Source: Streptomyces sp. NBC_01231
GTDB lineage: Bacteria > Actinomycetota > Actinomycetes > Streptomycetales > Streptomycetaceae
DNA length: 64,000 nucleotides
Direction: 5' to 3'
NCBI GenBank assembly: GCA_035999765.1
Contig: CP108521.1
Coordinates: 434,001 to 498,000, forward strand
Below the pieces are notes generated by a model, which worked only from the letters and a program-made list of their open reading frames with translations, was not told the DNA's origin and made no database searches. Shown here in pieces: positions 48,509 to 58,397 of the stretch. The position numbers and the translations under genes are program-made. How positions within the stretch are numbered: position 1 is the stretch's first letter; the number at the start of each line of letters is the position of its first letter.

Positions 48509-49342
48509 ATGATGACTCGCAACGTGGACACAACACACGAGCTGGCCGCGTTCCTGCGGACCCGGCGCGAACGCCTGGACCCGCACGATTTCGCCCTGCC
48601 GTCACGTCAGCAGGCCCGGCGGACCCCGGGATTGCGTCGCGAAGAGGTCGCCGAACTGGCCGGGGTCAGCATCGACTACATCGTGCGGCTGGAACAGGGC
48701 CGCGGGCTGCGGCCCTCAGCGAACGTGGTGGAGGCGCTGGCCCGGGCGCTGCGCCTGGCCCCCGACGAACGCACCTACCTCTTCAACCTGGCCCAGCAGC
48801 GCCCCCGTAACGCCGACAAGCCCGCCACCACTGCAGCACCGCCGCTGGCCCGGCTGGTCGCCGACCTGTCGCCGTTGCCGGCCATGCTGATGAACCACCG
48901 CTACGACATCCTGGCCTGGAACAGCGAAATGGCGAGGCTGCTCCTGGATTTCGACACCCTGCCGCCGTCGCGGCGCAATGCGATGTGGCTGTGCCTGATG
49001 CATCCGGAGATACGTGAGTTCTATGTGGACCGCGAACGCGTCGTGCGGGAGGGGATCGCCCACCTGCGCGCTGCGTGGGCCGCGCATCCGGAGGATCAGG
49101 CGTTGACCGACCTCATCGCCGAATTCACCGCTCATGACGAGGAATTCGCGCGGTTGTGGGCCGAGCGAGACATCAAGGTCAACGGCCGCGGGCGCAAGGT
49201 GCTGCGGCATCCTGAGGCTGGTGTGATCGCAGTGCACTTCGAAGTGCTTGTGCCACTTCAAGATCCGGACCAGCGGTTGGTGATCTACCGCGCCGCGGAC
49301 GATGACAGCCAGTCGGCATTGGACCAGTTGTGCGCACGGTGA
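48509..49342 (+). CDS. MmyB-type XRE regulator
   Basis: 277 residues. LAAFLRTRRERLDPHDFALP, RRTPGLRREEVAELAGVSID, YIVRLEQGRGLRPSANVVEA is the HTH; LVADLSPLPAMLMNHRYDIL, AWNSEMARLLLDFDTLPPSR begins the ligand domain; VLVPLQDPDQRLVIYRAADD ends it. Third such regulator in this window and, like the others, next to an NAD(P)H-linked oxidoreductase (divergent AKR). Confidence 0.88.
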   Translation: MMTRNVDTTHELAAFLRTRRERLDPHDFALPSRQQARRTPGLRREEVAELAGVSIDYIVRLEQGRGLRPSANVVEALARALRLAPDERTYLFNLAQQRPRNADKPATTAAPPLARLVADLSPLPAMLMNHRYDILAWNSEMARLLLDFDTLPPSRRNAMWLCLMHPEIREFYVDRERVVREGIAHLRAAWAAHPEDQALTDLIAEFTAHDEEFARLWAERDIKVNGRGRKVLRHPEAGVIAVHFEVLVPLQDPDQRLVIYRAADDDSQSALDQLCAR

Positions 49343-49401
49343 TGTCGAACCGTCCATTCGTACACTGAGGCCGCCTCGACGAGTACGACAGCAGGTTCGC
49401 G

Positions 49402-49521
49402 ATGACCGCTGAACTCCCAGTCTCCGAGTGGGACGGCCATGATCCGGAGCAGTTGGCCTTCCAGCAGTTCGAGGAGGTCTGGGAGACCGCTCGCCGACAG
49501 ATCACCGCGCGGTCGTCATGA
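49402..49521 (+). pseudogene. Unrecognised short coding fragment
   Basis: Frame LDEYDSRFAMTAELPVSEWD, GHDPEQLAFQQFEEVWETAR, RQI follows an in-frame stop at 49366. The residue mix looks like real protein, but I do not recognise the family and no start is convincing. Confidence 0.3.
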
Positions 49522-49636
49522 CTCCGGAAGCGGGCCTGCGGAATGCCGTCCGTCCTGAGACACGAGCCCCCGGCCACCGGATGAGACAGCCTCCCCTGGC
49601 GCCCCCCTGCTGTGCCCCGAGGAGCGGCTGACTCCT

Positions 49637-49972
49637 TCGGCTGCCGACCGACTGCGGATCGGAATGGCCCCCACCGGCCCGTTCCTGGTGCCGGCCCGGT
49701 TCGTCGACCCCGCGACACTGCGGGTGGTGCTCCGGCTCAACGGCGAGGTGATGCAGGACGGTCCGACCGGCGACATGATCTTCGACGTCGCGCGGCTGAT
49801 CGAATACGCCTCGGCCATCACCGAACTGCGCCCGGGCGACCTGCTGATGACCGGCAGCCCGGCCGGCAACGACGCCCACTACAACCGCTGTCTCCAGCCC
49901 GACGACATCCTCGAAGGAGAGATCACCGGGCTGGGAATCCAGCGCAACCGCTGCGTGGCGGGCGCCGAGTGA
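49637..49972 (+). pseudogene. FAA hydrolase family, C-terminal part
   Basis: GMAPTGPFLVPARFVDPATL, RVVLRLNGEVMQDGPTGDMI, FDVARLIEYASAITELRPGD and LLMTGSPAGND match the fumarylacetoacetate hydrolase fold end. The metal-binding N-terminal half is missing. The stop overlaps the next start (GTGA), so it was the first gene of an operon. Confidence 0.75.
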
Positions 49973-50371
49973 GCGTCGTGACAGGGCCGCGGCCTGTCGA
50001 GATGCGCGGCATCGACGAGTACACGCGGATCGGGTCGTCTCATCCGGCACGGCAACGACCCGCTGTGGGGCCCCGGCCGCCACGGCGCCGGCGACAACAC
50101 CTTCACGTACTCCCTCGACCCCAACGCCAACGTCGTGGAATACACCACCGAGTTGGAGAAGGCCGAGGACGAGGCGGCGTGGCAACCGCGGGGGGTCTTC
50201 CAGGCCACGCCCGAGGGGGCGGATCAGTGGGGCACCGGTGGCCTGATCACGGACGCGATGATCCCCGCGATGTTCAACGAACCGGACAAGGGCCTGTGGA
50301 CACCGTCCCCGGACTGGAAACTGGGACCTGTCCGAGGAAAAACCGCAACAGGCAGGAGACCTCACCCATGA
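49969..50371 (+). pseudogene. VOC family dioxygenase-like, internally deleted
   Basis: GTG 49969 starts VSVVTGPRPVEMRGID, the beginning of an extradiol-type VOC protein; after a deletion another frame gives WGPGRHGAGDNTFTYSLDPN, ANVVEYTTELEKAEDEAAWQ, TGGLITDAMIPAMFN. The N-terminal start and C-terminal domain survive; the middle does not. Confidence 0.7.
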
Positions 50372-51309
50372 CCAGCGCCCGCCACGATGTCAGGACGCCT
50401 GCTCCGCCCCGCGTGCAGGAAGTGAGCGACGGGATCTACGCCTACCACCAGCCCGACGGCACCTGGTGGATCAACAACACCGGATTCCTCGTCGGCAGGC
50501 GAGGCGTGGCGAGCATCGACGCGTGCTCCACCGAACGCCGCACCCGCGCCTACCTGGACGCCATCCGGGCCGTCACCCCGCAACCGGTGCGCACTCTCAT
50601 CAACACGCACCACCACGGCGACCACACCTTCGGCAACTACCTCTTCGACCGCGCCACCATCGTCGGCCACGAGTCCGTCCGTACCGGCATCCAGGCTTGG
50701 GGCGAACCGCGATCGGCCCCCTTCTGGACCGAGGTCGAATGGGGACAGGTACAGCTCGAGCCGCCGTTTCTCACCTACACCGACGCCGTCACCCTGTGGG
50801 TCGACGACCTGCGCTGCGAGGTACGGCACGTCGGAACGGCGGCCCACACCACCAACGACTCCATCGTGTGGATCCCGGAACGCCGGGTGCTGTTCGCCGG
50901 TGACCTCCTCTTCAACGGAGGGACGCCGTTCCTGGTCCAGGGATCCGTCGCCGGCGCGATCAGCGTGCTGGAGAACATCGTCACCCCGCTCGGCGCGGAC
51001 ATCATCATTCCCGGCCACGGTCCGGTCGGCGGCCCCGAACTCATCGCGGACGTCCTCGGCTACCTGCGTTTCGTCCAGGAGACCGCCCGAGAAGGGCGGG
51101 CCTCGGGACTGTCCCCACTGCAGGCCGCTTACGAAGCCGACCTCGGACCGTACGCCGAACTCGCCGACAGGGAGCGCATCGTCGGCAACCTCCACCGGGC
51201 GTACGCCGAACTCACCGGAGCCGCACCGGGCGCCCCGATCGATGCCGCCGCCGCCCTGGCCGACATGGTCACCTACAACGGCGGCCGTCCTCTGACCTGC
51301 CTCGCCTGA
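50368..51309 (+). CDS. MBL-fold metallo-hydrolase
   Basis: 313 residues; GGCAGGAG precedes the ATG. Metal site [51 protein letters not shown] and IPGHGPVGG are all present, so it should be active. Usual family of glyoxalase II-like lactone or thioester hydrolases. It is the only unbroken gene of the FAA hydrolase-VOC-MBL-BKACE run and starts inside the VOC remnant. Confidence 0.88.
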   Translation: MTSARHDVRTPAPPRVQEVSDGIYAYHQPDGTWWINNTGFLVGRRGVASIDACSTERRTRAYLDAIRAVTPQPVRTLINTHHHGDHTFGNYLFDRATIVGHESVRTGIQAWGEPRSAPFWTEVEWGQVQLEPPFLTYTDAVTLWVDDLRCEVRHVGTAAHTTNDSIVWIPERRVLFAGDLLFNGGTPFLVQGSVAGAISVLENIVTPLGADIIIPGHGPVGGPELIADVLGYLRFVQETAREGRASGLSPLQAAYEADLGPYAELADRERIVGNLHRAYAELTGAAPGAPIDAAAALADMVTYNGGRPLTCLA

Positions 51310-51332
51310 TCCAGCCCGAACAGGAGGACACC

Positions 51333-52147
51333 GTGAGCGTCATCGTCACCGTCGCCCCCACCGGCCCGCTCGCCACGAAGGCCGACAACCCGGCGCTGCC
51401 CAATCAGCCCGTGGAGATCGCCGTCGCCGAAGCCCAAGCTGCGGGGGCCGCCATCGCCCACATCCACCTCCGCGACGAACACGACCGCCCACCGCCGACC
51501 TGGACATCGCCCGCCGCACGATGGACCTGATCGCGGAACGCTGCCCCGTCCTCATCCAGCTCTCCACCGGCGTCGGACTGGAGGTTCCCTACGAGGAGCG
51601 CGCCAAGCTGGTGGAGCTCCGGCCCCGCATGGCCACCCTCACCCCGTGCACGATGAGCTTCGGCGACGGCGAGTTCCGCAACCCGCCCACAGCAGTACGC
51701 CGGCTGGCGGCCCGGATGCAGGAACTCGACGTCAAGCCCGAGCTGGAGATCTACGACACGGCCCACCTGGACGCCTGCCTGCGCCTGCGTGGCGAGGGCC
51801 TGTTGTCCGGCACGCCGCAGTTCAGCATCGTCCTCGGTGTCCGCGGCGGCATGGCGGCCACCGCCGACAACCTCCTCACTGTTGTCAGCAGGCTCCCCTC
51901 CGACGCCGTGTGGCAGGTCATCGCCATCAGACGGGCCAACCTCGAACTCGCCGCGATGGGACTCGCGTTGGGCGGCAACGCCAGATCGGGGCTGGAGGAC
52001 ACCGTCCACATCAGCCGGGGCCGACTCGCCGACGGCAACACACCGCTCGTGGAACGCGCCGTACGACTGACACAGGCCCTCGGCCGAACGGTCGCCCGCC
52101 CGCAGGACGCGGAGAAGGCCCTGCAACTGGGGCCCGGTCCGCACTGA
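51333..52147 (+). pseudogene. BKACE (DUF849) enzyme, one frameshift
   Basis: GTG 51333 with AGGAGG upstream: [51 protein letters not shown]. After a one-base loss near 51490 the frame at 51491 onward gives [75 protein letters not shown]. This is the beta-keto acid cleavage family that transfers acetyl-CoA to a beta-keto acid with Zn at the HxH of HIHLRD. Otherwise full length. Confidence 0.8.
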
Positions 52148-52769
52148 GTTGACGGCAATCCGGTCGGCTGTGAGGGAGCGCGGGAACGCGGCCCTGCACC
52201 ATGTATTGCTGCACGGGCAGCGATGTCCGTTTCCCGGTGAGGTTGGTGCAGGGCAGCTGGGCACGGGGGTTCGGTCGGCTACCGCTGCCTGGTAAAGCTG
52301 CCCGGTGTCCGCGTCGACGAGGACATCAATCTTGACGAGGTGTTCAGCGAGAGCACTGATGGCCTTCCGGGTGAGCGTCATGTGTTCGTCACCGCTGACG
52401 CGGCGCGCTCGCTGCCGCACACGCTGCGCCCCGTTCTCCGCCGTGACGTTCACGACCGACGGCGTGCGTCGTACTCGACCGGTAGGCCGCCCCACGATCC
52501 CACTCGCCTCGGAACTCGCTTGCGGCCTCTCCGCCACTCCGATAACATTACGCTCGTAATTCAAAAATGGTCGTCCTCCCCGTGATGACACTCGTGACCG
52601 TCGTATCCCGGGCTCGGCCGCATAGACGTATTCGCTGGGCGCGCCACCGTCCCTGAGGGCGGCCTGGCCGCTCAAGCCCGCATCGATCAAGTGGAGGAGG
52701 TGGGCTCGTGGCCGCTGGTGACGCTCACCCCATGGCACGCGCGGGAGGGTGCCCGTGTTCGAGCCACTG
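52148..52769. other. Stretch with unrecognised frames and one palindrome
   Basis: No gene I can name. ATTACG-CT-CGTAAT (52547-52560) is a TetR-type operator-like repeat; on the - strand a frame beginning nearby reads NVIGVAERPQASSEASGIVG and later AISALAEHLVKIDVLVDADT, which may be a decayed regulator. Support is too weak to call a gene. Confidence 0.35.
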
Positions 52770-53290
52770 GCGGTCGTGGCGGCGGCTCCAAGGAGTCTCA
52801 TCCCTGCCGACGCCGGCGAAGTCGGTTCGATCACGATCCAGCTCGCCAAGCCACGTGATCGACTACCGCGCCGAGACTTCGAGCATCACCTGGCTCTCTA
52901 CGACCTGGTGCCGGACAGCCTCGGCGGGGAGAAACTGGAGAAGTACCCATGGGTGCTCCATCCCGGCGGTAAAGCCATCGGGGTCACCGGTCCCCCAGCC
53001 CCGTGTTCGCCCGCGAGGCCGGCCTGAACCCGCTGATGACCCGCTGATGCTCTTGGCCGTCGCAGGCCTCAGCGGCAAGAACCGCAAGCAGGCGAAGAAG
53101 CACGGCGAGATGTACGAGTTCCTGTTCATGCACGCCAACGGCGATCAGCTTCGCCAGATGACCGCCCTCGTCGGCCAAGGGTGGTGCACCCGGTCGTGGG
53201 AAAAGGTGTCCGGTTTCGACCAGACCCCGCAGGCGATGCAGTCCCTGTCCCATGGTGGCGTCCGCGGCAAGGCATCGTCGGCGCCCCCTG
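52770..53290 (+). pseudogene. Quinone oxidoreductase (MDR family) remnant
   Basis: DAGEVGSITIQLAK, LYDLVPDSLGGEKLEKYPWV, LHPGGKAIGVTGPP and, in another frame, VAGLSGKNRKQAKKHGEMYE, FLFMHANGDQLRQMTALVGQ and FDQTPQAMQSLSHGGVRGK. These are the Rossmann and C-terminal parts of a zinc-independent NADPH:quinone reductase with several indels. It lies directly upstream of the alpha/beta hydrolase at 53356. Confidence 0.75.
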
Positions 53291-53355
53291 ATCTCGCCGC
53301 GACCGTGACGGGCGGCCCAGACCGCACCGACACAAACAAGCAAGGAGAAGCCATC

Positions 53356-54222
53356 ATGAGCACCAACGTCACCCCGAACGAACCCGTCATCACCTCCTAC
53401 GCGCATGCTCCGGCCCGCACCATCACCGCCGGCGGCGTCACCTACGCCTACCGCGAGCTGGGGCCCAAGGGCGGCATCCCCGTCGTCTTCTTCGTCCACC
53501 TCGCCGCGACCTTGGACAACTGGGACCCGCGCATCATCGACCCCATCGCCAAGGGCCGTCACGTCATCGCCTTCGACAACCGCGGTGTCGGAGCCTCGAC
53601 CGGTCAGGTGCCGGACAGTGTCGAGGCGATGGCCGATGACGCCTACGCCTTCATCTCGGCGCTCGGGTTCGACAAAGTCGACATCTTCTCCTTCTCCCTC
53701 GGCGGCTTCATCGCCCAGGCCCTGGTGGTGAAGCACCCCGAGCTCGTCCGCAAACTCGTCCTCACCGGCACCGGGCCCAGGGGCGGCAAGGACATCGACA
53801 AGGTTGTCGCCCCTACGTACTGGGACACGCTGCGCGCCACTTTGACCCGGTCGGACCCCAAGGAGTTCCTGTTCTTCAACCGCGACTCCGCCGGCAAGGC
53901 CGCCGCGCGCGCGTTCGTCAACCGGCTCAAGGAGCGCACCGTCGACCGCGACGCGAAGATCAAGGTCAGAGCGTTCCAGACTCAGCTGAAGGCGATCAAG
54001 AAGTGGGGGCGCTCCACCCCCGACGACCTGTCGAAGATCACCCATCCCACGCTGATCGCCAACGGCGACAACGACCGCATGGTCCCCTCGAACCTCTCCG
54101 AGGACCTGCACCGGCGCATCAAGGACAGCGAGCTGACCATCTACCCCGCCTCCGGTCACGGCGGCATCTTCCAGTACTACGAGGAGTTCGCACCGGTCGC
54201 GGTCGAGTTCCTCGCCCGATGA
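53356..54222 (+). CDS. Alpha/beta hydrolase
   Basis: 288 residues; AAGGAG precedes the ATG. GGIPVVFFVHLAATLDNWDP, VIAFDNRGVGASTG, nucleophile IFSFSLGGFIAQALV, DNDRMVPSNLS with Asp, PASGHGGIFQYYEEF with His. Common Streptomyces esterase-like type often found with quinone reductases and EthD-like proteins, as here. Next gene starts 40 bases on, so they form an operon. Confidence 0.87.
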   Translation: MSTNVTPNEPVITSYAHAPARTITAGGVTYAYRELGPKGGIPVVFFVHLAATLDNWDPRIIDPIAKGRHVIAFDNRGVGASTGQVPDSVEAMADDAYAFISALGFDKVDIFSFSLGGFIAQALVVKHPELVRKLVLTGTGPRGGKDIDKVVAPTYWDTLRATLTRSDPKEFLFFNRDSAGKAAARAFVNRLKERTVDRDAKIKVRAFQTQLKAIKKWGRSTPDDLSKITHPTLIANGDNDRMVPSNLSEDLHRRIKDSELTIYPASGHGGIFQYYEEFAPVAVEFLAR

Positions 54223-54262
54223 CCGATGACCCGTGTCTGGCCATGAAGAGAAGGGCAACACC

Positions 54263-55069
54263 ATGAGCATGCCATCGACCGCAGAGCAACTGGACGTGAA
54301 GAAGCACTTCACCTCCTCGATCCTGTTGTGGGTGCGCACCGACCAGCCCCGCCAGACCGGCATGGACTACTGGAAGGGCCCGCACTCAGGGATCATCTCC
54401 GCCACCCCGGGCCTGGAGGAGTACCGCCAGATCCACCTCGCCGAGCACAACCCGGGCCGGTGGCCGGCGAGCAGCGGAGTGGAGACCTCGATCCCCGTCG
54501 ACCGGAAGATCGACGGCGTCGCGGAAGTCACCTTCCGATCGGCGCTTGCGCCCTCGCAGGGGCGCAAGCAGACGAAGCTGGCCTACAAGGACGAGATCAA
54601 CGTGTTCCGCCGCACCCTGCTCTACGCCGGCCCGCCGAACTCATCCCGCTGGTATGACGTCGCAGGCCCGCGAGAGAAGGTCGGTGCCCGCGTCCTGGTC
54701 TACCTGCGCCGCAGAGACGGGGCCGGTGCAGGTGAGTTCCGGAAATTCGTCAAGGAACAGCTCGTCCCCGCGCTAGCCGGCACCGGAGTACTGAAGGAGC
54801 TGCGCACGCAGACGTTCCTGCCCTGGGTCGAAAAGCTCTGGGACACCCCGAGCGTCGCCCACGACAACCCCCGCGATCAGCGCTTCCACGCCTCCTTCAT
54901 TCTCGGGTTCACCGACACCGCAGCACGGGACGCCTTCTTCACCGGCAACGTGATCCGAGAGCTGTCCGACGAGCTGGCGCCGCTGGTCTCCGCGATCCAC
55001 GCCTACGACGTCACCGCCGCCCTCACCTACGTAAAGAACGGCGACATCCTTCCGCATTACCAGGAGTAA
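54263..55069 (+). CDS. EthD-like dimeric alpha-beta barrel protein
   Basis: 268 residues from ATG 54263 with AAGGG upstream. FTSSILLWVRTDQPRQTGMD, YWKGPHSGIISATPGLEEYR, QIHLAEHNPGRWP is the EthD/ABM-like first barrel; ARVLVYLRRRDGAGAGEFRK opens a second, similar half ending in LTYVKNGDILPHYQE. Enzymatic role not established. Transcribed with the upstream hydrolase. Confidence 0.7.
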   Translation: MSMPSTAEQLDVKKHFTSSILLWVRTDQPRQTGMDYWKGPHSGIISATPGLEEYRQIHLAEHNPGRWPASSGVETSIPVDRKIDGVAEVTFRSALAPSQGRKQTKLAYKDEINVFRRTLLYAGPPNSSRWYDVAGPREKVGARVLVYLRRRDGAGAGEFRKFVKEQLVPALAGTGVLKELRTQTFLPWVEKLWDTPSVAHDNPRDQRFHASFILGFTDTAARDAFFTGNVIRELSDELAPLVSAIHAYDVTAALTYVKNGDILPHYQE

Positions 55070-55137
55070 AGGAGGCACTGGGCGCGGGAGCCCCAATCCG
55101 TGACATACGACTCGGTGATGGCCACTGGGATTCGGTC

Positions 55138-55330
55138 TCGTCGAGACGCCCAGTCGTTCGGCCAGGGCCTTCGTGGACTGCTTTGCGCGCTTGTAGGAGA
55201 ATTCCATCCGGGCCTTTGCGGATTTCGGCGCACCGTGCCGGGTGAACACCCTGCGCTCCGTCCGCTTGAGGGCGTCCAGGACCTTGTTGCGGCGCCGGGC
55301 AGGCGGCTGGGTGCCGTCGCTGTCGATCAT
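55138..55330 (-). pseudogene. tpg: Telomere terminal protein (Tpg-like) N-terminal fragment
   Basis: ATG 55330: NKVLDALKRTERRVFTRHGA, PKSAKARMEFSYKRAKQSTK, ALAERLGVST. The APKSAxARMxxLxKxAKxSTKxLAxxLGVS pattern followed by an HTH is how Tpg proteins start; they are attached to the 5' ends of linear Streptomyces replicons. The sequence breaks off just before RTVQRY. Tap, its usual partner gene, is not seen. Confidence 0.6.
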
Positions 55331-56271
55331 TCATCCAGCGGCCACCCGTTCCCCCTGTGGACAGAATCCGTGGTCGGCGCTGGCTCACCGTTGCGGGAGG
55401 GGTTGGCGGCGCAGGTCAGCGGGTCTTGGGTGGAGGGCCATGTCCAGAGCAAGGGATTGGCCATGGCGATGGTGGAGTTTTGCCCGGCGGCCGGCCTTCT
55501 CGTCCAGTGGTTCGCCAACGATGGCGGTCATGACGAGAGTCGCGTCAAGGAGGGCTAACGCCGGCTGACGGAGTGGACGAGGGAGTGCATGGCCGCCCAC
55601 GGCTGGTACTTGCAGGACGCCCCGCACCAGCCCTGAGCTGTCATCGGCAGAGGCTGCCGGGTGCGTAGTGGCGCTGCGTCGTACGGGCAGCGAGGCGGTG
55701 TGGTCGCGGGCTGCTCGGCGCGTACGAGCAGTGCCTCCTGAACAGCTCGTTGGTGTCTGATCACCGAGCAGCAGGAGGCCATGGTGCCGCCGCAGGAGGT
55801 GTGCCGACCGGCCACCGCCGTGGTCGTCCGCTGGAACACGCTCGGCCTCTGCCCAGCCGATGCCCCGCGCCCAGGCGGCGCCTGGTGCGGGCGCAAGGCC
55901 CGGTGGACGACGGACGGAGAGGCGGCGTTTGAGCGCGCGAATCGCCTGGCGGTGTTGCCGGCACGCAGGCTCCAACGCCGCGAGCGATCGCATCACAACC
56001 ACCCGGATCACCCTGGCTCAAACGCCCCAAGACCTGCGTCGGGGACATCAGACGCTGATCCACGCCAACTCCGCCTGACGGCCCTCATGTCTTGTGTCCG
56101 TGAGGGTGGCCAACGATCAGCTGGCGACCTGGGGTTGGACAGATGCGGTGAGATGGCACTACCCCATGTTCGAGTCCGCGGACGCGTTCGACGACGCGCT
56201 GCGACATTTCGTGACGTTCTGATCCCATGCCGCCCTCCCCCCGGGAGCACGACGGCACCATTCGCCGCGCG
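55331..56271. other. Stretch without a supported gene
   Basis: Frames on both strands lack starts and motifs. Near 56105-56223 a short frame reads VANDQLATWGWTDAVRWHYP, MFESADAFDDALRHFVTF and stops; it looks like the end of a real protein, but I do not recognise it. Confidence 0.4.
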
Positions 56272-56955
56272 TCACGTCACGCGCATGCCCTCGCGGTCTT
56301 CGAGGGCGCTGATGGCGGTGGCGGTGAGGCTGTGGGTGATGTGGCCTCGCATCAGCTGGGCGGCTTCGGCGGCGCAGCCGTCCACGATCAGGGAGACGAG
56401 TTGGTGGTGTTCCTGTAGGTCCCTGGTGCGGGGTTCGTCTCCGGGCGGGAGTTCGAGGCCGAGGCGACGGTAGCGGTCGGACTTGTCCCACAGGTCGTCC
56501 AGGAGACGGATGAGGACGTCGTTGTGCGAGGCCCGGTACAGCGCCTGGTGGAAGGCGCGGTGGGCCGTGAGCGCCTCTTCCCCCCATTGGCGGGTGACGG
56601 GGAGGAGCTTGTCGACGGCGTCCTGCATGGTGGCGATGTCGTCGTCGGTCCGTCGCTGGGCGGCGAGTTCGGCGGCGGTCGGGTCCAGGGACAGGCGGAC
56701 TTCGAAAAGCTGGCGGGCCTCGTTCGAGTTCATGACGGAGACCCGGACGTCGCGGTGGGTTTCGACGGTGACGAGTCCCTCGCTGCTGAGGCGGCGGATG
56801 GCCTCGCGCAGGGGCGTGATGCTCATGTTGAGGGACTCGGCGAGGTCGTACTGAGCGAGCCGTGACCCGGCAGGAAGAGTGCCGAAGAGGATCCGATCGC
56901 GGAGTTCCGCGTAGGCGAGGTCGCTCTTGCTGAAGAACAGGTTCTGTCCTGCCAT
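56272..56955 (-). CDS. GntR family (FCD type) regulator
   Basis: 227 residues from ATG 56955. YAELRDRILFGTLPAGSRLA, QYDLAESLNMSITPLREAIR, RLSSEGLVTVETHRDVRV is the GntR HTH; the FCD all-helix effector domain follows (ARQLFEVRLSLDPTAAELAA, HRAFHQALYRASHN with metal His, LQEHHQLVSLIVDGCAAEAA). FCD regulators sense organic acids or sugars. Divergent from the tartrate-dehydratase-like gene, whose upstream region carries a 12-bp palindrome. Confidence 0.88.
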   Translation of the reverse strand: MAGQNLFFSKSDLAYAELRDRILFGTLPAGSRLAQYDLAESLNMSITPLREAIRRLSSEGLVTVETHRDVRVSVMNSNEARQLFEVRLSLDPTAAELAAQRRTDDDIATMQDAVDKLLPVTRQWGEEALTAHRAFHQALYRASHNDVLIRLLDDLWDKSDRYRRLGLELPPGDEPRTRDLQEHHQLVSLIVDGCAAEAAQLMRGHITHSLTATAISALEDREGMRVT

Positions 56956-57035
56956 GGCCCCCTGACCGTTCCTTTCCGGAGCTTCCCCACCCCTTGACAT
57001 CCCGCAGCGGACCAGCACACCCTAACAGGCGTCGC

Positions 57036-57047
57036 ATCTTATAAGAT
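57036..57047. promoter_or_regulatory. Palindrome ATCTTATAAGAT
   Basis: A perfect 12-bp palindrome in the 108-bp gap between the GntR and tartrate dehydratase-like genes, 17 bases before the latter's start. The TTATAA core could also serve as the -10 of the operon, so GntR binding would block transcription. Confidence 0.6.
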
Positions 57048-57063
57048 ATTAGAAAGGTTCGCA

Positions 57064-58230
57064 GTGAAGATCACCAATGTCTTCGAGGGCGTCGTCCCGA
57101 TCAGCTCCTCGATCCGAAACGCCTGGATCGACTTCAGCTCCATGGACTGTTCGATCGTGGCGATCGAGAGCGACGTCATCCGGGACGGCAAGCCCGTGGT
57201 GGGCTACGGCTTCAACTCCAACGGCCGCTACAGCGCCGGCGAGATCCTGCGCCGCCGGGTCCTGCCCCGCCTCATCGAGGCCGAGCCCGGCAGCCTGCTC
57301 GACGAGCGGGGCGGCCTGGACCACGCCAAGGCGTGGGACGTGATGATGAACAACGAGAAGCCCGGCGGGCACGGCGAGCGCTCGGTCGCGGTCGGCGTGG
57401 TGGACATGGCCCTGTTCGACCTGGTCTCCAAGATCGAGGGCAAGCCGCTGTACCGGTATCTGTCCGAGCACTACGGCGACGGGCAGCCCGACGACTCCGT
57501 CTTCGTCTACGCCGCCGGCGGCTACTACGCCCCGGGCAAGACCCTCACCGACCTTCAGGACGAGATGCGCGGCTTCCTCGACCTGGGCTACGACGTCGTC
57601 AAGATGAAGATCGGCGGCGCCGACCTGGCGGAGGACCTGCGCCGTATCGAGGCCGTCATCGACGTCCTGGACGGCGACGGCTCCCGGCTGGCCGTCGACG
57701 TCAACGGCCGCTTCGACCTCGACACGGCCCTGGAGTACGGGCGGGCCATCGAGCCCTACGGGCTGTTCTGGTACGAGGAGATCGGCGACCCGCTCGACTA
57801 CCACCTCAACGCCACCGTCGCCGAGCACTACCCCGGCTCCATCGCCACGGGCGAGAACCTCTTCTCCCTCCAGGACGCCCGCAACCTGATCCGCTACGGC
57901 GGCCTGCGCCCCGACCGCGACACCATCCAGGTCGACCCCGCGCTCTCCTACGGGCTGGTGGAGTACCTGCGCATCCAGGACATGCTCCGTCAGCACGGCT
58001 GGTCATCGAGGCGCTGCATCCCGCACGGCGGGCACCAGTTCTCCCTGCACATCGCAGCCGCCCTCAAGCTCGGCGGCAACGAGTCCTACCCGGGCGAGTT
58101 CCAGCCCACGGGCGGCTTCGCCGACGACGCCGTCGTCGAGAAGAGCCGCGTCGGCCTGACCGACACCCCCGGCATCGGCTTCGAGAGCAAGGCCGCCTTC
58201 CACAAGGTGCTGCGCGCCCTGCACAGCTGA
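57064..58230 (+). CDS. tarD: D-tartrate dehydratase-like enolase superfamily enzyme
   Basis: 388 residues from GTG 57064 with AGAAAGG upstream. The sequence follows the characterised Bradyrhizobium D-tartrate dehydratase closely: SSIRNAWIDFSSM, VVGYGFNSNGRYSAGEIL, NEKPGGHGERSVAVG, VYAAGGYYAPGKTL, VVKMKIGGADL (catalytic KxK), LAVDVNGRFDLD, FWYEEIGDPLDYHLN and IATGENLFSLQDARNLIRYG (Asp, Glu, Glu metal ligands), RCIPHGGHQFSLHIAA (catalytic His). It would convert D-tartrate to oxaloacetate. A dicarboxylate-type transporter follows on the same strand, consistent with uptake and use. Confidence 0.85.
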   Translation: MKITNVFEGVVPISSSIRNAWIDFSSMDCSIVAIESDVIRDGKPVVGYGFNSNGRYSAGEILRRRVLPRLIEAEPGSLLDERGGLDHAKAWDVMMNNEKPGGHGERSVAVGVVDMALFDLVSKIEGKPLYRYLSEHYGDGQPDDSVFVYAAGGYYAPGKTLTDLQDEMRGFLDLGYDVVKMKIGGADLAEDLRRIEAVIDVLDGDGSRLAVDVNGRFDLDTALEYGRAIEPYGLFWYEEIGDPLDYHLNATVAEHYPGSIATGENLFSLQDARNLIRYGGLRPDRDTIQVDPALSYGLVEYLRIQDMLRQHGWSSRRCIPHGGHQFSLHIAAALKLGGNESYPGEFQPTGGFADDAVVEKSRVGLTDTPGIGFESKAAFHKVLRALHS

Positions 58231-58397
58231 CCGCCACCCCGCCGCAGACGCGCCTGCCACCGGGCGGGCGCCGTCGGCCAGCGCCCGCCGGATGCGGGCG
58301 CCACACACGAGATCGGGGGCGCGCGAGCCGCGTCGCGTCCCCCGCACCCCCCACGGGACAGGGCTACACGCGATCGTCGTGCAAGGGAGCACCAACG

